Source of the DNA: Candidatus Uhrbacteria bacterium | Lineage (GTDB): Bacteria; Patescibacteriota; Patescibacteriia; JACQSD01 | NCBI GenBank assembly: GCA_016206165.1 | Contig: JACQSD010000040.1 | Span: 1 to 43,339 of the forward strand | DNA: 43,339 nucleotides | Reading direction: 5' to 3' | Part shown: in pieces, positions 13,151-20,380 of the stretch | Position numbering within the stretch: position 1 is the stretch's first letter | Layout of the letters: each line of letters begins with the position of its first letter | Position numbers and translations under genes: made by a program | Notes under the pieces: model-generated | What the model was told of the DNA's origin: nothing | The model's input: only the letters and a program-made list of their open reading frames with translations | Database searches by the model: none

Positions 13151-13185
13151 TCCCTCTCCTCGTAGGAGAGGGTTAGGGTGAGGTT
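13151..13185. repeat. Family-A repeat, xseA-xseB gap, first copy
   Basis: CCCTCTCCTCGTAGGAGAGGG core with a right GGGTGAGGTT arm; no left arm. Confidence 0.85.
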
Positions 13186-13200
13186 GTTCGTTGGATTGGA

Positions 13201-13242
13201 AACCTCACCTCAATCCTCTCCTAAAAGGAGAGGAGGGTGATT
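13201..13242. repeat. Family-A repeat carrying the xseB SD
   Basis: AACCTCACC left arm, TCCTCTCCT-AAA-AGGAGAGGA core, GGGTGATT end. The AGGAGG of the 3' half sits seven bases before the xseB ATG. Confidence 0.85.
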
Positions 13243-13455
13243 ATGAAAAAACAAAAACAATCATTTCAATCCGCATTTGAGGAGCTCGAAAAAATAACGG
13301 CTTCTTTTGAAGCTGGTGATATTGATCTTGATAAGGGGTTGAAAGAGTTCGAGCGCGGTCTCGAACTCGCGGTATTTTTGAAGAAACAACTCGCTGAGGT
13401 AGGGAATAAGGTAAACATCATCAAGCAGAAGTTTTCGGATACAAAGGGGGAATAG
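13243..13455 (+). CDS. xseB: Exodeoxyribonuclease VII small subunit
   Basis: Small ExoVII subunit, 70 residues. Typical signature: SFQSAFEELEKITASFEAGD, IDLDKGLKEFERGLELAVFL, then KKQLAEVGNKVNIIKQKF. ATG 13243 is preferred over GTG 13237 because the repeat-derived AGGAGGGTGATT provides an SD at normal spacing. It forms an operon with xseA, with two family-A repeats in the 96-bp gap. Confidence 0.93.
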   Translation: MKKQKQSFQSAFEELEKITASFEAGDIDLDKGLKEFERGLELAVFLKKQLAEVGNKVNIIKQKFSDTKGE

Positions 13456-13511
13456 GATATTGAGAGATTGGGATACTAAAATAAAAAAATATCCCAGTAT
13501 CACAGTATCCT
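13454..13511. repeat. Imperfect inverted repeat with CCCAGTAT words
   Basis: GGATATTGAGAGATTGGGAT and its imperfect complement ATCCCAGTATCACAGTATCC flank an A/T-rich loop. Related to the in-frame words at 6428-6450. It starts at the xseB stop and could act as a weak terminator. Confidence 0.5.
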
Positions 13512-13550
13512 GCTGCCGTCGTTGAGGAATTTTTTAATTTCTAGCGATCT

Positions 13551-14393
13551 ATGATCGGCATTTTTGATTCCGGATTTGGTGGCCTTACGGTTTTTAAACA
13601 TATTGCGGCGAAACTTCCGCAGTATGATTATATTTATCTTGGCGATAATGCACGGGCGCCGTACGGCAATCGATCACCGGAGACGATCTATCAATTTACG
13701 GTGGAAGCTGTTGATTGGCTTTTTAAACAAGGTTGCGAGCTCGTCGTCCTCGCATGTAATACCGCATCAGCAGAAGCTCTTCGAAAGATTCAACAGGAAT
13801 GGCTTCCTCAATACAAAGATCCCTCTCCTCATAGGAGAGGGGAGGGTGAGGTTTTGCGTCATCGTCGTGTCCTCGGCGTCATTCGTCCAATCGCGGAAGC
13901 GGCGGTTGCAGTGACAACGGGGCGCGTGGGAGTTGTCGGAACTCGTGCGACGATTGCATCACACGCGTATGAACGTGAATTGAAAAAGCTGAACCCCGAC
14001 GTGACCGTGTTTGAAACCGCATGTCCGTTGCTTGTGCCATTGATAGAAGAAGGCTGGGCAAAAAAATCGGAAACAAAACGGATTCTTCGGACGTATCTCC
14101 ATCCGCTCCGATTGAAGCAGCTCGATACGCTCATTCTCGGCTGTACGCACTACCCGATTTTGCTGAACGAGTTTGTGGCGAAGATGGGGAAGCAATGCAA
14201 AGTTTTAGATCCCGGGCCAATCGTTGCGGCGAGTTTGGCGGATTATCTTTCGCGACACCCTGAGATTGAAAATAAACTCACAAAGAAGGGGAATACCCGA
14301 TTCTGTACCACTGATACTTCGCAGCGTTTCAATGAACTTGGGAGTCAGTTTTTTGGAAAGTCGATTCAGGCGAAACGAGTACAGATATCCTGA
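13551..14393 (+). CDS. murI: Glutamate racemase
   Basis: Makes D-glutamate for peptidoglycan; 280 residues. N-terminal IGIFDSGFGGLTV, YLGDNARAPYGNRS, first catalytic Cys in LACNTASAEAL (C69) and second in LGCTHYPIL (C198). A family-A repeat inserts the peptide DPSPHRRGEGEV (about residues 90-101) in the region before VLGVIRPIAEAA, where homologues have a short connection. Both catalytic cysteines are intact, so the enzyme is probably active. No SD. Ends in a further family-A copy overlapping its stop; a terminator follows. Confidence 0.96.
   Translation: MIGIFDSGFGGLTVFKHIAAKLPQYDYIYLGDNARAPYGNRSPETIYQFTVEAVDWLFKQGCELVVLACNTASAEALRKIQQEWLPQYKDPSPHRRGEGEVLRHRRVLGVIRPIAEAAVAVTTGRVGVVGTRATIASHAYERELKKLNPDVTVFETACPLLVPLIEEGWAKKSETKRILRTYLHPLRLKQLDTLILGCTHYPILLNEFVAKMGKQCKVLDPGPIVAASLADYLSRHPEIENKLTKKGNTRFCTTDTSQRFNELGSQFFGKSIQAKRVQIS
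13821..13853. repeat. Family-A repeat, in frame in murI
   Basis: Core CCCTCTCCTCATAGGAGAGGG plus GGGTGAGGTT right arm; translated PSPHRRGEGEV. Confidence 0.9.
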
Positions 14394-14426
14394 ACCTCAC
14401 CCCGCCTCTTCTATGAGGAGAGGAGC
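14393..14426. repeat. Family-A repeat after murI, degenerate
   Basis: AACCTCACCCCGCCTCTTCT and a decayed AGGAGAGGAG arm, beginning at the murI stop codon. Confidence 0.75.
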
Positions 14427-14456
14427 GAGCGATGAGATTGTTGCAGAAATTAAAGA

Positions 14457-14495
14457 GACCCGTCCAGCAGTTGCCAGACGGGCCCCATTTTTTTT
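14457..14495. terminator. Bidirectional terminator, murI and the 532-residue orphan
   Basis: Stem GACCCGTC (14457-14464) with GACGGGCC (14477-14484); eight T after a short CCA on the plus strand and a TCTTTAATTT tract on the minus strand. Confidence 0.8.
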
Positions 14496-14512
14496 AATTC
14501 TTCCTCCTTCGA

Positions 14513-16111
14513 TCATGTGTGACCATTTGCGGCCACGATTCGTCGTACCCAATACGCGATCTCCCTATTAAATTGGCTACCAACATCACGTGGGTTGCGC
14601 CGGGGATCTTCCCGCGCAATGACCTTCTTTCGCTCAACACGTACTGCGAGTAGCCACTTCCTCTGGTCGGTAGTGAGCCCGGGGTATTGACGGCTGATCT
14701 GGTTTGCGAGCCAGACTCCCCCCTCTCCCGACGTGCTTTCACGTCGTGCTGGCAGCGGGATTGTATCGAGTGGATGTGCTTGTTGTTCCGGTTCCGCCAC
14801 TGGCTCTGGTTCGGGGATTGGTTCCGGTGCCGGAGTCGGTGTTGGCTCGGGGATTGATTCCGGCTCTGGTTCAGGTATCTGGGACTCTGCGAGACGCGCG
14901 GCTTCTTCTCTCGCTGCGGCTTCTTGCGCTTCAGCTTCGGCGCGTGCGGCCTCTTCTGCTCTTTGTGTTGCTGCGCGCGCCTCTGCTTCTGCCTGCTCTG
15001 TTGCAATTCGTTCGGCCTCTTCACGTGCGGCTTGTCGGGCCGCTTCTGCTGCGCGCGCTTCTTCGCGTGCAGTTGCATCAGCCTTCATCACCTTGAGCAG
15101 ATCGATGAAGAGCACTCTCCATGCATCACCATCCGTGAAATTAACTTCGGCGCCAAGCCCCTTCCAAATGTCCCAGCCATGACGCGCGTACTTCGTTGCA
15201 TCCGTTCCCTCGGGGAGTATCTGTGTCCGTGCTTGGACAAGATACTCCTTTCGCCAATGCGGGAAGACGCGCTCCATGAGCACGTTCACTGGTGAGCACT
15301 GTTGGTGTTCTGCTTCCTGGCAGATGCGAAGGATGTTCGCCTCCCACTTGTCGAGCGTTACCTTGAGCATAAGGAATACGGCATGGATCTGTCGTATCGT
15401 CGGCCCGACGTCGCTCTGCGGAACGAACCCCCGTACAATCACACAGTACGGGCAGGTTGTGTCGCTCCTATTCTTCGGTCGGAACTGGATGAATGAGCAG
15501 GCCTCACAGGTCTGCAGCACTCCCATAGTACCCATTGGTTCCTCCCCAGCCGTCGGCCGCTCGTCGCCATCTGGTTCAGCCGGTGCGCCAGGGGAGTCCG
15601 ACTCCTCGGGCGCGGAGTCAGATTCTTGACATGTCGATTCCTCCTTGAATGAGATGAAGGTGAGTCTTGTCCTTCGCCGACCACCGGCGGCAAGACGTTC
15701 GCGTTCGGCGGCAAGCATCGTTGGGAGCTCTCGCGCGAAACGCTCTTTCGCATTTGCGAACGCTTCTTCCTCGGTCGCGAACATGTCGCCCTCAAGCATC
15801 TCCTCGTCTCCGGGCTCCTCCTCTTCGCGTGGATCGAGGGTGACGCCACTTTCATCAATCTCCGGCCACTCGGTTTCGTTGTTCGCACTCTTTTGCACTC
15901 GCGCGAGCGCATCGGAGCAGAGTGTCATGTACCGTTGGAAGATGTCGACGAGCATCGTGAAGATGAGCGCGAGGTCCTCCGGTGGGAGGTGACGGTTTTT
16001 GAAAAGAAACCATCGCATCTTCATGGTACAGCGGCGACAAAAACGGTCATCGCCGAAATGCATACCGCGCGGAGACTCGCGGCAGTACGCACAGCATTGC
16101 TGTTTCGCCAT
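14513..16111 (-). CDS. Orphan protein with two zinc-ribbon-like modules, 532 residues
   Basis: Not recognised. It begins MAKQQCCAYCRESPRG with a CxxC...CRRC cluster (about 6-28), then a helix (LALIFTMLVDIFQRYMTLC) and an acidic region. A second module near residue 203 repeats the plan: CEACSFIQFRPKNRSDTTCPYC, then a helical segment (IRQIHAVFLMLKVTL). Next come an Ala/Glu/Arg-rich coiled coil (about 335-410), a Pro-Glu repeat linker (EPEPESIPEPTPTPAPEP) and a C-terminal domain (GGVWLANQISRQYPGLTTDQ). No TM. A strong SD (AGAGGAGG) precedes ATG 16111; the frame continues upstream but overlaps the divergent gene. An internal SD+ATG in another frame lies near 15635. Four paired CxxC motifs suggest nucleic-acid or protein binding, as inference. 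Confidence 0.75.
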   Translation of the reverse strand: MAKQQCCAYCRESPRGMHFGDDRFCRRCTMKMRWFLFKNRHLPPEDLALIFTMLVDIFQRYMTLCSDALARVQKSANNETEWPEIDESGVTLDPREEEEPGDEEMLEGDMFATEEEAFANAKERFARELPTMLAAERERLAAGGRRRTRLTFISFKEESTCQESDSAPEESDSPGAPAEPDGDERPTAGEEPMGTMGVLQTCEACSFIQFRPKNRSDTTCPYCVIVRGFVPQSDVGPTIRQIHAVFLMLKVTLDKWEANILRICQEAEHQQCSPVNVLMERVFPHWRKEYLVQARTQILPEGTDATKYARHGWDIWKGLGAEVNFTDGDAWRVLFIDLLKVMKADATAREEARAAEAARQAAREEAERIATEQAEAEARAATQRAEEAARAEAEAQEAAAREEAARLAESQIPEPEPESIPEPTPTPAPEPIPEPEPVAEPEQQAHPLDTIPLPARRESTSGEGGVWLANQISRQYPGLTTDQRKWLLAVRVERKKVIAREDPRRNPRDVGSQFNREIAYWVRRIVAANGHT

Positions 16112-16178
16112 GGCGAGCCTCCTCTCGGGTTTTGTGGATGACATTGTCAACGTCCAATACGTCCAATACAATTGCTGT

Positions 16179-16207
16179 AGTGTACGGTGTTCTTGTCGAC
16201 GTCGCAA
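16179..16207 (-). promoter_or_regulatory. Promoter of the 532-residue orphan
   Basis: Minus strand TTGCGA (16202-16207), 17-bp spacer, TACACT (16179-16184). Its -35 is ten bases from the -35 of the divergent promoter, so one regulator could control both. Confidence 0.6.
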
Positions 16208-16217
16208 TGGTGAGTTA

Positions 16218-16246
16218 TTGACACCCCATTGCTTTCTCGCTATTCT
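16218..16246 (+). promoter_or_regulatory. Promoter of the 283-residue orphan
   Basis: Consensus TTGACA (16218-16223), 17-bp spacer, TATTCT (16241-16246). Confidence 0.75.
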
Positions 16247-16300
16247 CACTCCTGTTCCCTCTGGATTGGCTGGGGGGATTTTAATGGAGGAGCAGGGACA

Positions 16301-17152
16301 ATGGGAAAACGTGGTGTAAGGACTGAGTTTCACTGTTTGAGGAGCGGCCTCGATTCGTACGTTCGAGGGTCGCACTTCAAACCGAGCGCGGTGGAGTTCC
16401 ACGTGAGTCAGTGCACGCAGTGCCAGCGGGAACTCCTCGTCGCCGCGGATGAGGCAGCGAAGCTGTCTCAGAACGATCGACGAACTCGGAAGTGGTTCCG
16501 CGCGTACCAGCTCCTCGCGGCTGCAGGTCGCGTGCCGACTGTGTCGCAGCTTCGAACCGCTGGTCGCAGGAACAAGAAGACCCGGGCACGCTGGCGCAAG
16601 AGCGCGCTCGTGCGTCTCATGATGGACATTGTCGATCTCGTCGATGCGCTTGATGAGGAGCGACAGCTCCCGGGGGAGCAGGGCGGGATCTTCGCGCCCG
16701 CGCGCAGTTCGGGCGCTGCGGTGGAAGACGTTCAGGGCACACACGGGTTGACGAACGAGCCGTTGACGCCCGACGGGGCCGTCAGCTCCGATGGTACGCC
16801 AGCGGAAGGGCAGACCGGTTACGCCGAAGCGATCGAGGATCCTGCCGTAAGTACTGCTGAAGACCAGGTGCTTGCGGCGCATCGCGCAGTCGCGGCGCAG
16901 CACGGCGCGGGTGGGGAGGACCCGGCGCGCGTGCAGGCGGAGGAAGAGCGCGGCGAAGCAGCACAGTGCTGCGGGAATGGTTGCGTCTCGTGTGTCTCCG
17001 AGGAAGCGCTCCAGGGGAATCTCCAGGGCAGCGGAGGAGAAGCCGGTGTTCCTGTTCAAGGGGTCAATACCGCTGTCGAGGGTAGTGCTCACGACAGCGA
17101 CGAGGGAGGTGATCCCTGCAGCTGGAGCACCAGTGGCTCTGGTCGCCTCTGA
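16301..17152 (+). CDS. Orphan protein of 283 residues, divergent partner
   Basis: Not recognised. It begins MGKRGVRTEFHCLRSGLDSY; a Cys motif VSQCTQCQREL (about 35-45) suggests a small metal site together with the earlier HCL. The first ~120 residues are basic and helical (QNDRRTRKWFRAYQLLAAAG; RRNKKTRARWRKSALVRLMM). From about 130 the protein is low-complexity, Gly/Glu/Ala-rich and probably disordered, with CCGNGCVSC near 223-231. GGAGGAG lies upstream (about 7-12 bases). Strong promoter and terminator. The minus-strand frame over this region is also open because of high GC, but it lacks start signals. The conserved part may be only the N-terminal half. Confidence 0.65.
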   Translation: MGKRGVRTEFHCLRSGLDSYVRGSHFKPSAVEFHVSQCTQCQRELLVAADEAAKLSQNDRRTRKWFRAYQLLAAAGRVPTVSQLRTAGRRNKKTRARWRKSALVRLMMDIVDLVDALDEERQLPGEQGGIFAPARSSGAAVEDVQGTHGLTNEPLTPDGAVSSDGTPAEGQTGYAEAIEDPAVSTAEDQVLAAHRAVAAQHGAGGEDPARVQAEEERGEAAQCCGNGCVSCVSEEALQGNLQGSGGEAGVPVQGVNTAVEGSAHDSDEGGDPCSWSTSGSGRL

Positions 17153-17172
17153 CGCAACGTCCAATTTCGAAA

Positions 17173-17210
17173 AGGCCTGGTTTCGCGGGGGCGGAACCAG
17201 GCCTGAATTA
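17173..17210 (+). terminator. Terminator of the 283-residue orphan
   Basis: Perfect 10-bp stem AGGCCTGGTT (17173-17182) with AACCAGGCCT (17195-17204), then GAATTATTT. Confidence 0.8.
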
Positions 17211-17220
17211 TTTCATTGTC

Positions 17221-17294
17221 AACCTCATCCCAACCTTCTCCTAGAATGAGAAGGGGATTTCCCTCTCCTTCTAGGAGAGGGGGAGGGTGAGGTT
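17221..17294. repeat. Family-A repeat, composite copy at the 3' end of the DUF559 gene
   Basis: A left unit AACCTCATCCCAACC with TTCTCCTAGAATGAGAAGG is fused to a full core CCCTCTCCTTCTAGGAGAGGG and GGGTGAGGTT arm. It encodes the DUF559 C-terminus NLTLPLS and its stop on the minus strand. Confidence 0.9.
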
Positions 17295-17639
17295 CACGGT
17301 GTTCACGATCTCTTGAAGCACTCCATCGATATTATTCAATACGTCATTATTCCAGAAACGAAGTACTCGTATGTTCGATTGTTGAAGCACGTGTAATCTT
17401 TTTTCGTCGTGTGCATGTTGCTCTTCAATATGCTGACTCCCATCAAGTTCGATTGCAATACGATGTTCGGGACAATAGAAATCGAGTATGTAGGAATCGA
17501 TGGGGAATTGCCGTCGGAATTTGTAACCGGCAAGTTGTCGTGAGCGAAGTCTTTTCCAAAGAACGCGCTCCGCATCGGTTAGATTCTTTCGAAGTATTTG
17601 TGCGTTCTCGCGTGCTTTCTTCGCGTAGTGATAACGCAT
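17271..17639 (-). CDS. DUF559 endonuclease-like protein
   Basis: 122-residue protein of the DUF559 family (PD-(D/E)XK, very-short-patch-repair-nuclease-like fold). Signature: NLTDAERVLWKRLRSRQLAG, KFRRQFPIDSYILDFYCPEH, then IAIELDGSQH, with Asp and the ExD pair in place. C-terminal VLRFWNNDVLNN is typical. Biological role of the family is unknown. ATG 17639 gives the family start (MRYHYAKKAREN); ATG 17654 lies next to the upstream repeat. The gene is bracketed by family-A repeats (17221-17294 and 17647-17682). Its last seven codons and stop lie in the repeat, which suggests a physical or functional link. Confidence 0.88.
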   Translation of the reverse strand: MRYHYAKKARENAQILRKNLTDAERVLWKRLRSRQLAGYKFRRQFPIDSYILDFYCPEHRIAIELDGSQHIEEQHAHDEKRLHVLQQSNIRVLRFWNNDVLNNIDGVLQEIVNTVNLTLPLS

Positions 17640-17646
17640 AGCAGAG

Positions 17647-17682
17647 AACCTCATCCCAACCTTCTCCTAGAAGGAGAAGGGG
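17647..17682. repeat. Family-A repeat at the 5' side of the DUF559 gene
   Basis: AACCTCATCCCAACC arm and perfect CCTTCTCCTAGAAGGAGAAGG palindrome. Nearly identical to 17221-17256 and 23976-24012, defining a subfamily. Confidence 0.9.
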
Positions 17683-17692
17683 CTGTTGTGTA

Positions 17693-18676
17693 TTATATCG
17701 CCAACAACCCAACTCGTTCCCGGACTTTTTCCATTGTTGCTGCAGCGATCTTCACAGCATCCTTTGCACCCTTTTTCAAAATCTTTTCTATCGTTTTTGG
17801 ATTTGCTTCGATTTTCTTGAGCCGTTCTTGCAGTGGCATCAAAAAATCTACAACAGTATCTGCAAGCTCACTCTTGAACGCGGCATATCCCTTTCCTTCA
17901 AAATGACTTTCCGCCGCTTTCACCGTCGTATTCCGGAGGAGCGCGTAAATGGTGAGGAGGTTGGTGAGTGCTGGTTTCGTAGCACCAGAAACAATTTCGG
18001 TTCCGGAATCCGTGACCGCGCGTTTTAATTTCGAGCGCACTGTCTCCGCATCATCAGTGAGTGCGATGTAGTTGTTCGGCGTAGGTGCACTCTTCGACAT
18101 TTTTTTTGTGGGATCATCAAGCCCCATGATGCGCGCGCCTTCTTCTTGAATGAGCGGTTTTGGGATCACAAGTGTTTCTCCAAACCATTTGTTAAAGCGC
18201 TCGGCAATGTTGCGCGCGAGCTCAACATGTTGTTTTTGGTCGTCACCCACCGGAACTCCCTCGGTTCCGTAGAGGAGAATATCCGCGGCCATGAGCACAG
18301 GGTAGGTGAAGAGCCCGGCGTTGATATTCTCGCTGTGCTGTGTCGCCTTATCTTTGAACTGTGTCATACGTTCGAGTTCACCCATTTTTGTGACCGTGTT
18401 CAGAATCCACGCAAGCTCGGTGTGCTCGCGGACGTGTGATTGCACGAAGATCGTCACTCGCTCCGGATCAAGCCCGCATGCGAGATAGAGTTCGGCAACA
18501 CGTCGCGTGTTTTGTGCGAGCTCCTCTGGCTTTTGACGCACGGTGATTGCATGCAGATCAACAATACAATAGAGCGCCTCGTGTGTTTCTTGCAGTCGAA
18601 CCCAATTTTGAATCGCCCCGAGATAGTTCCCGAGGTGGAGGATGTTTGTCGGCTGAATGCCGGAGAAGATGCGCAT
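17693..18676 (-). CDS. trpS: Tryptophanyl-tRNA synthetase
   Basis: Class I synthetase, 327 residues, full length. The HIGH-like motif is in GIQPTNILHLGNYLGAIQNW (HLGN; Asn where Gly often stands before the motif), and KMSKS is intact in GLDDPTKKMSKSAP. GVPVGDDQKQHVELARNIAE is the conserved tryptophan-binding helix region. ATG 18676 begins MRIFSGIQPT as in homologues; earlier in-frame ATGs are part of an ACACATA word repeat. No SD. Confidence 0.97.
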   Translation of the reverse strand: MRIFSGIQPTNILHLGNYLGAIQNWVRLQETHEALYCIVDLHAITVRQKPEELAQNTRRVAELYLACGLDPERVTIFVQSHVREHTELAWILNTVTKMGELERMTQFKDKATQHSENINAGLFTYPVLMAADILLYGTEGVPVGDDQKQHVELARNIAERFNKWFGETLVIPKPLIQEEGARIMGLDDPTKKMSKSAPTPNNYIALTDDAETVRSKLKRAVTDSGTEIVSGATKPALTNLLTIYALLRNTTVKAAESHFEGKGYAAFKSELADTVVDFLMPLQERLKKIEANPKTIEKILKKGAKDAVKIAAATMEKVRERVGLLAI

Positions 18677-18722
18677 GTACACATAACACATAACACATAA
18701 CACATAACGATTTGTTACATGC
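18677..18722. repeat. ACACATA tandem word repeat upstream of trpS
   Basis: Four near-identical 10-bp units (CACATAACA) followed by GTTACATG words. It supplies false upstream starts for trpS. Confidence 0.6.
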
Positions 18723-18772
18723 TCTATGTCTTGTGTTTCACGATTCTTTCATGGTATATGATTCTTGTACGG

Positions 18773-18801
18773 TTGACAATGTGCCGCGCCTGTGCTACAT
18801 T
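18773..18801 (+). promoter_or_regulatory. Promoter of the 121-residue orphan
   Basis: Consensus TTGACA (18773-18778), 17-bp spacer, TACATT (18796-18801). Confidence 0.75.
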
Positions 18802-18856
18802 CGGGCGTCGGAATAACTGTGCGTGCATTCGCGGTAACACAGAGAGGAGGTTGTCT

Positions 18857-19222
18857 ATGTGGCAATGGTGGAAGAAGCGGAAGGAGAACCAGGAGTTGCG
18901 GCAGCGGTTTCGTGATGCGTTCGGGTTTCGCCTTGCGCTGCCCGGAGAAGACGGGCGCGACGCATGCACGCGACGCGTGAACGAGATACTCGCGAACTAT
19001 CGCTGGTATCTCGAAGAGGCACGCGCGCACGCTCGTCAGCTGAACGTCCGGTACGGGCAGACACGCGACGGGCTCGTTTGGGCAGAAGTCGAGGCCGCGC
19101 GCATGCAAGCGGATCGTCTCGCCGAGAGTGCGATGGCGATCGAACGCCTCGCGCGCGAGGCAGGGATCCAAGTCTTCGAGCCAATTTCGACAGTCGGTGA
19201 GGAGGCACCGACCGTATCGTGA
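18857..19222 (+). CDS. Orphan helical protein of 121 residues
   Basis: Not recognised. It begins MWQWWKKRKENQELRQRFRD and is almost wholly helical and highly charged (RRVNEILANYRWYLEEARAH; VEAARMQADRLAESAMAIER), likely a coiled coil. No TM segment; the Trp-rich basic N-terminus could associate with membranes. GAGGAGG lies six bases before the ATG. Own consensus promoter and own terminator (19241-19280), monocistronic; another member of the orphan-cassette series. Arg-rich, GC-rich codon use unlike pheS next door. Confidence 0.75.
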   Translation: MWQWWKKRKENQELRQRFRDAFGFRLALPGEDGRDACTRRVNEILANYRWYLEEARAHARQLNVRYGQTRDGLVWAEVEAARMQADRLAESAMAIERLAREAGIQVFEPISTVGEEAPTVS

Positions 19223-19240
19223 CGATGGGATGGGTTTTGG

Positions 19241-19280
19241 GGCGGTCTGTTGCTGAGGACAGACCGCCTCCTTATTTTTT
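19241..19280 (+). terminator. Terminator of the 121-residue orphan
   Basis: Perfect stem GGCGGTCTGT (19241-19250) with ACAGACCGCC (19259-19268), then TCCTTATTTTTT. Confidence 0.9.
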
Positions 19281-19336
19281 CACCTCACCTTCATCCAATT
19301 TTCAAAATTTATAACAAACTGATATACTATTCCACC

Positions 19337-20380
19337 ATGCAGCATCAGTTTGAACAACTCAAAAAAGAGGCACTTGTTGCACTTACTTCCGCACGCGATG
19401 CGGATGCTTTGCGTGCGTGGGAGATTTTGTATTTAGGGAGAAAAGGGAAACTTGCCCAGCTCATGGAAAAGCTTGGAACTCTTTCGGTTGAGGAGAAGAA
19501 AAAGGTGGGGCCCATCGCGAACGCCGTGAAGCAGGAACTTACTCAAGCGATAGAAGTGAAACGCACATCACCTGGAGATGGACGTTCATCTCCAGGAGAT
19601 GGATTTGATACAACGCTCCCCGGCGTTCGTCCACCGCAAGGCCACCTCCATCCGGTGACGCAGGCGATTCAGGAAATTGAAGATATTTTTAGCCGCATAG
19701 GATTTCATCGCGCAAGACATCCAGAGGTTGATACGGATTGGTATGCTTTTGAATCGCTGAATATGCCTGCGGATCATCCGGCACGAGATGAGTGGGAAAC
19801 CTATTTCATAGAATCACCGAATCACAGAAACACAGAATCACAAAAATTAGTACTCACGCCGCACACATCGAATGGGCAGGTGCGGGAGTTAGAAAAGGGA
19901 AAGCTGCCGATTCGCATGGTCAATATCTCAAAATGTTATCGCCGACAATCGGACGTCTCACACGTGCCGATGTTTCACCAATTTGAAGGCGTCTATGTGG
20001 ACGAGCATGTGACGTTTCAACATTTGAAAGGCGTCTTCGAGTATTTTATCCATGAATTTTTTGGCCCGAAACGGACATATCGACTACGCCCGTTCCATTT
20101 CCGGTTTACTGAGCCAAGTGTGGAGGTTGATGTGCAGTGCGATGTCTGCAACGGAACAGGAAAAAATTGTCGCCTCTGTAAAAATGGCTGGCTTGAGCTT
20201 GCGGGCGGCGGCATGATGCATCCAAATGTGTTGAAGGCCGGTGGTGTCGATCCAAAGAAGTACACCGCGTTTGCGTTTGGTTTCGGCGTCGAGCGCTCGT
20301 ATATGATGAAGTCCGGTCTCAAAGTCGACGATATTCGTATTCTTTACAAAAATGATCTTCGCTTCCTCGAGCAATTTTAG
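19337..20380 (+). CDS. pheS: Phenylalanyl-tRNA synthetase alpha subunit
   Basis: Catalytic alpha subunit (347 residues). N-terminal coiled coil (LYLGRKGKLAQLMEKLGTLS), class II core with HLHPVTQAIQEIEDIFSRIGF, MFHQFEGVYVD and motif 3 FGFGVERSYMM. A CDVCNGTGKNCRLCKNGW zinc-ribbon-like stretch precedes GGGMMHPNVL, as in some bacterial PheS. Two in-frame repeat insertions: family B at about residues 77-89 (TSPGDGRSSPGDG) between coiled coil and core, and an ATCACAGAA word repeat at about 158-169 (ESPNHRNTESQK). ATG 19337 chosen from alignment; no SD. A 29-bp overlap with the next gene and then pheT indicates an operon. Confidence 0.97.
   Translation: MQHQFEQLKKEALVALTSARDADALRAWEILYLGRKGKLAQLMEKLGTLSVEEKKKVGPIANAVKQELTQAIEVKRTSPGDGRSSPGDGFDTTLPGVRPPQGHLHPVTQAIQEIEDIFSRIGFHRARHPEVDTDWYAFESLNMPADHPARDEWETYFIESPNHRNTESQKLVLTPHTSNGQVRELEKGKLPIRMVNISKCYRRQSDVSHVPMFHQFEGVYVDEHVTFQHLKGVFEYFIHEFFGPKRTYRLRPFHFRFTEPSVEVDVQCDVCNGTGKNCRLCKNGWLELAGGGMMHPNVLKAGGVDPKKYTAFAFGFGVERSYMMKSGLKVDDIRILYKNDLRFLEQF
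19566..19602. repeat. Family-B palindrome, in frame in pheS
   Basis: CATCACCTGGAGATGGA and an imperfect inverted arm TCATCTCCAGGAGATGG; read as TSPGDGRSSPGDG. Confidence 0.85.
19810..19844. repeat. AATCACAGAA word repeat, in frame in pheS
   Basis: GAATCACCGAATCACAGAAA and CACAGAATCACA units; related runs at 22134-22173 and 22531-22566 in pheT. Confidence 0.65.

Noticed and set aside
13454..13511. Small RNA or riboswitch before murI
   Set aside because: It is an AT-rich imperfect inverted repeat made of words found elsewhere; no known aptamer fold recognised.
16112..17164. Upstream extension of the 532-residue minus-strand frame to 883 residues
   Set aside because: It overlaps the whole divergent 283-residue gene, has no SD or promoter at its far end, and a strong SD and promoter match ATG 16111.
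18677..18722. Possible CRISPR array in the ACACATA tandem repeat
   Set aside because: Units are about 10 bp, have no spacers and no cas genes are near. No other repeat set in the window has regular spacing.
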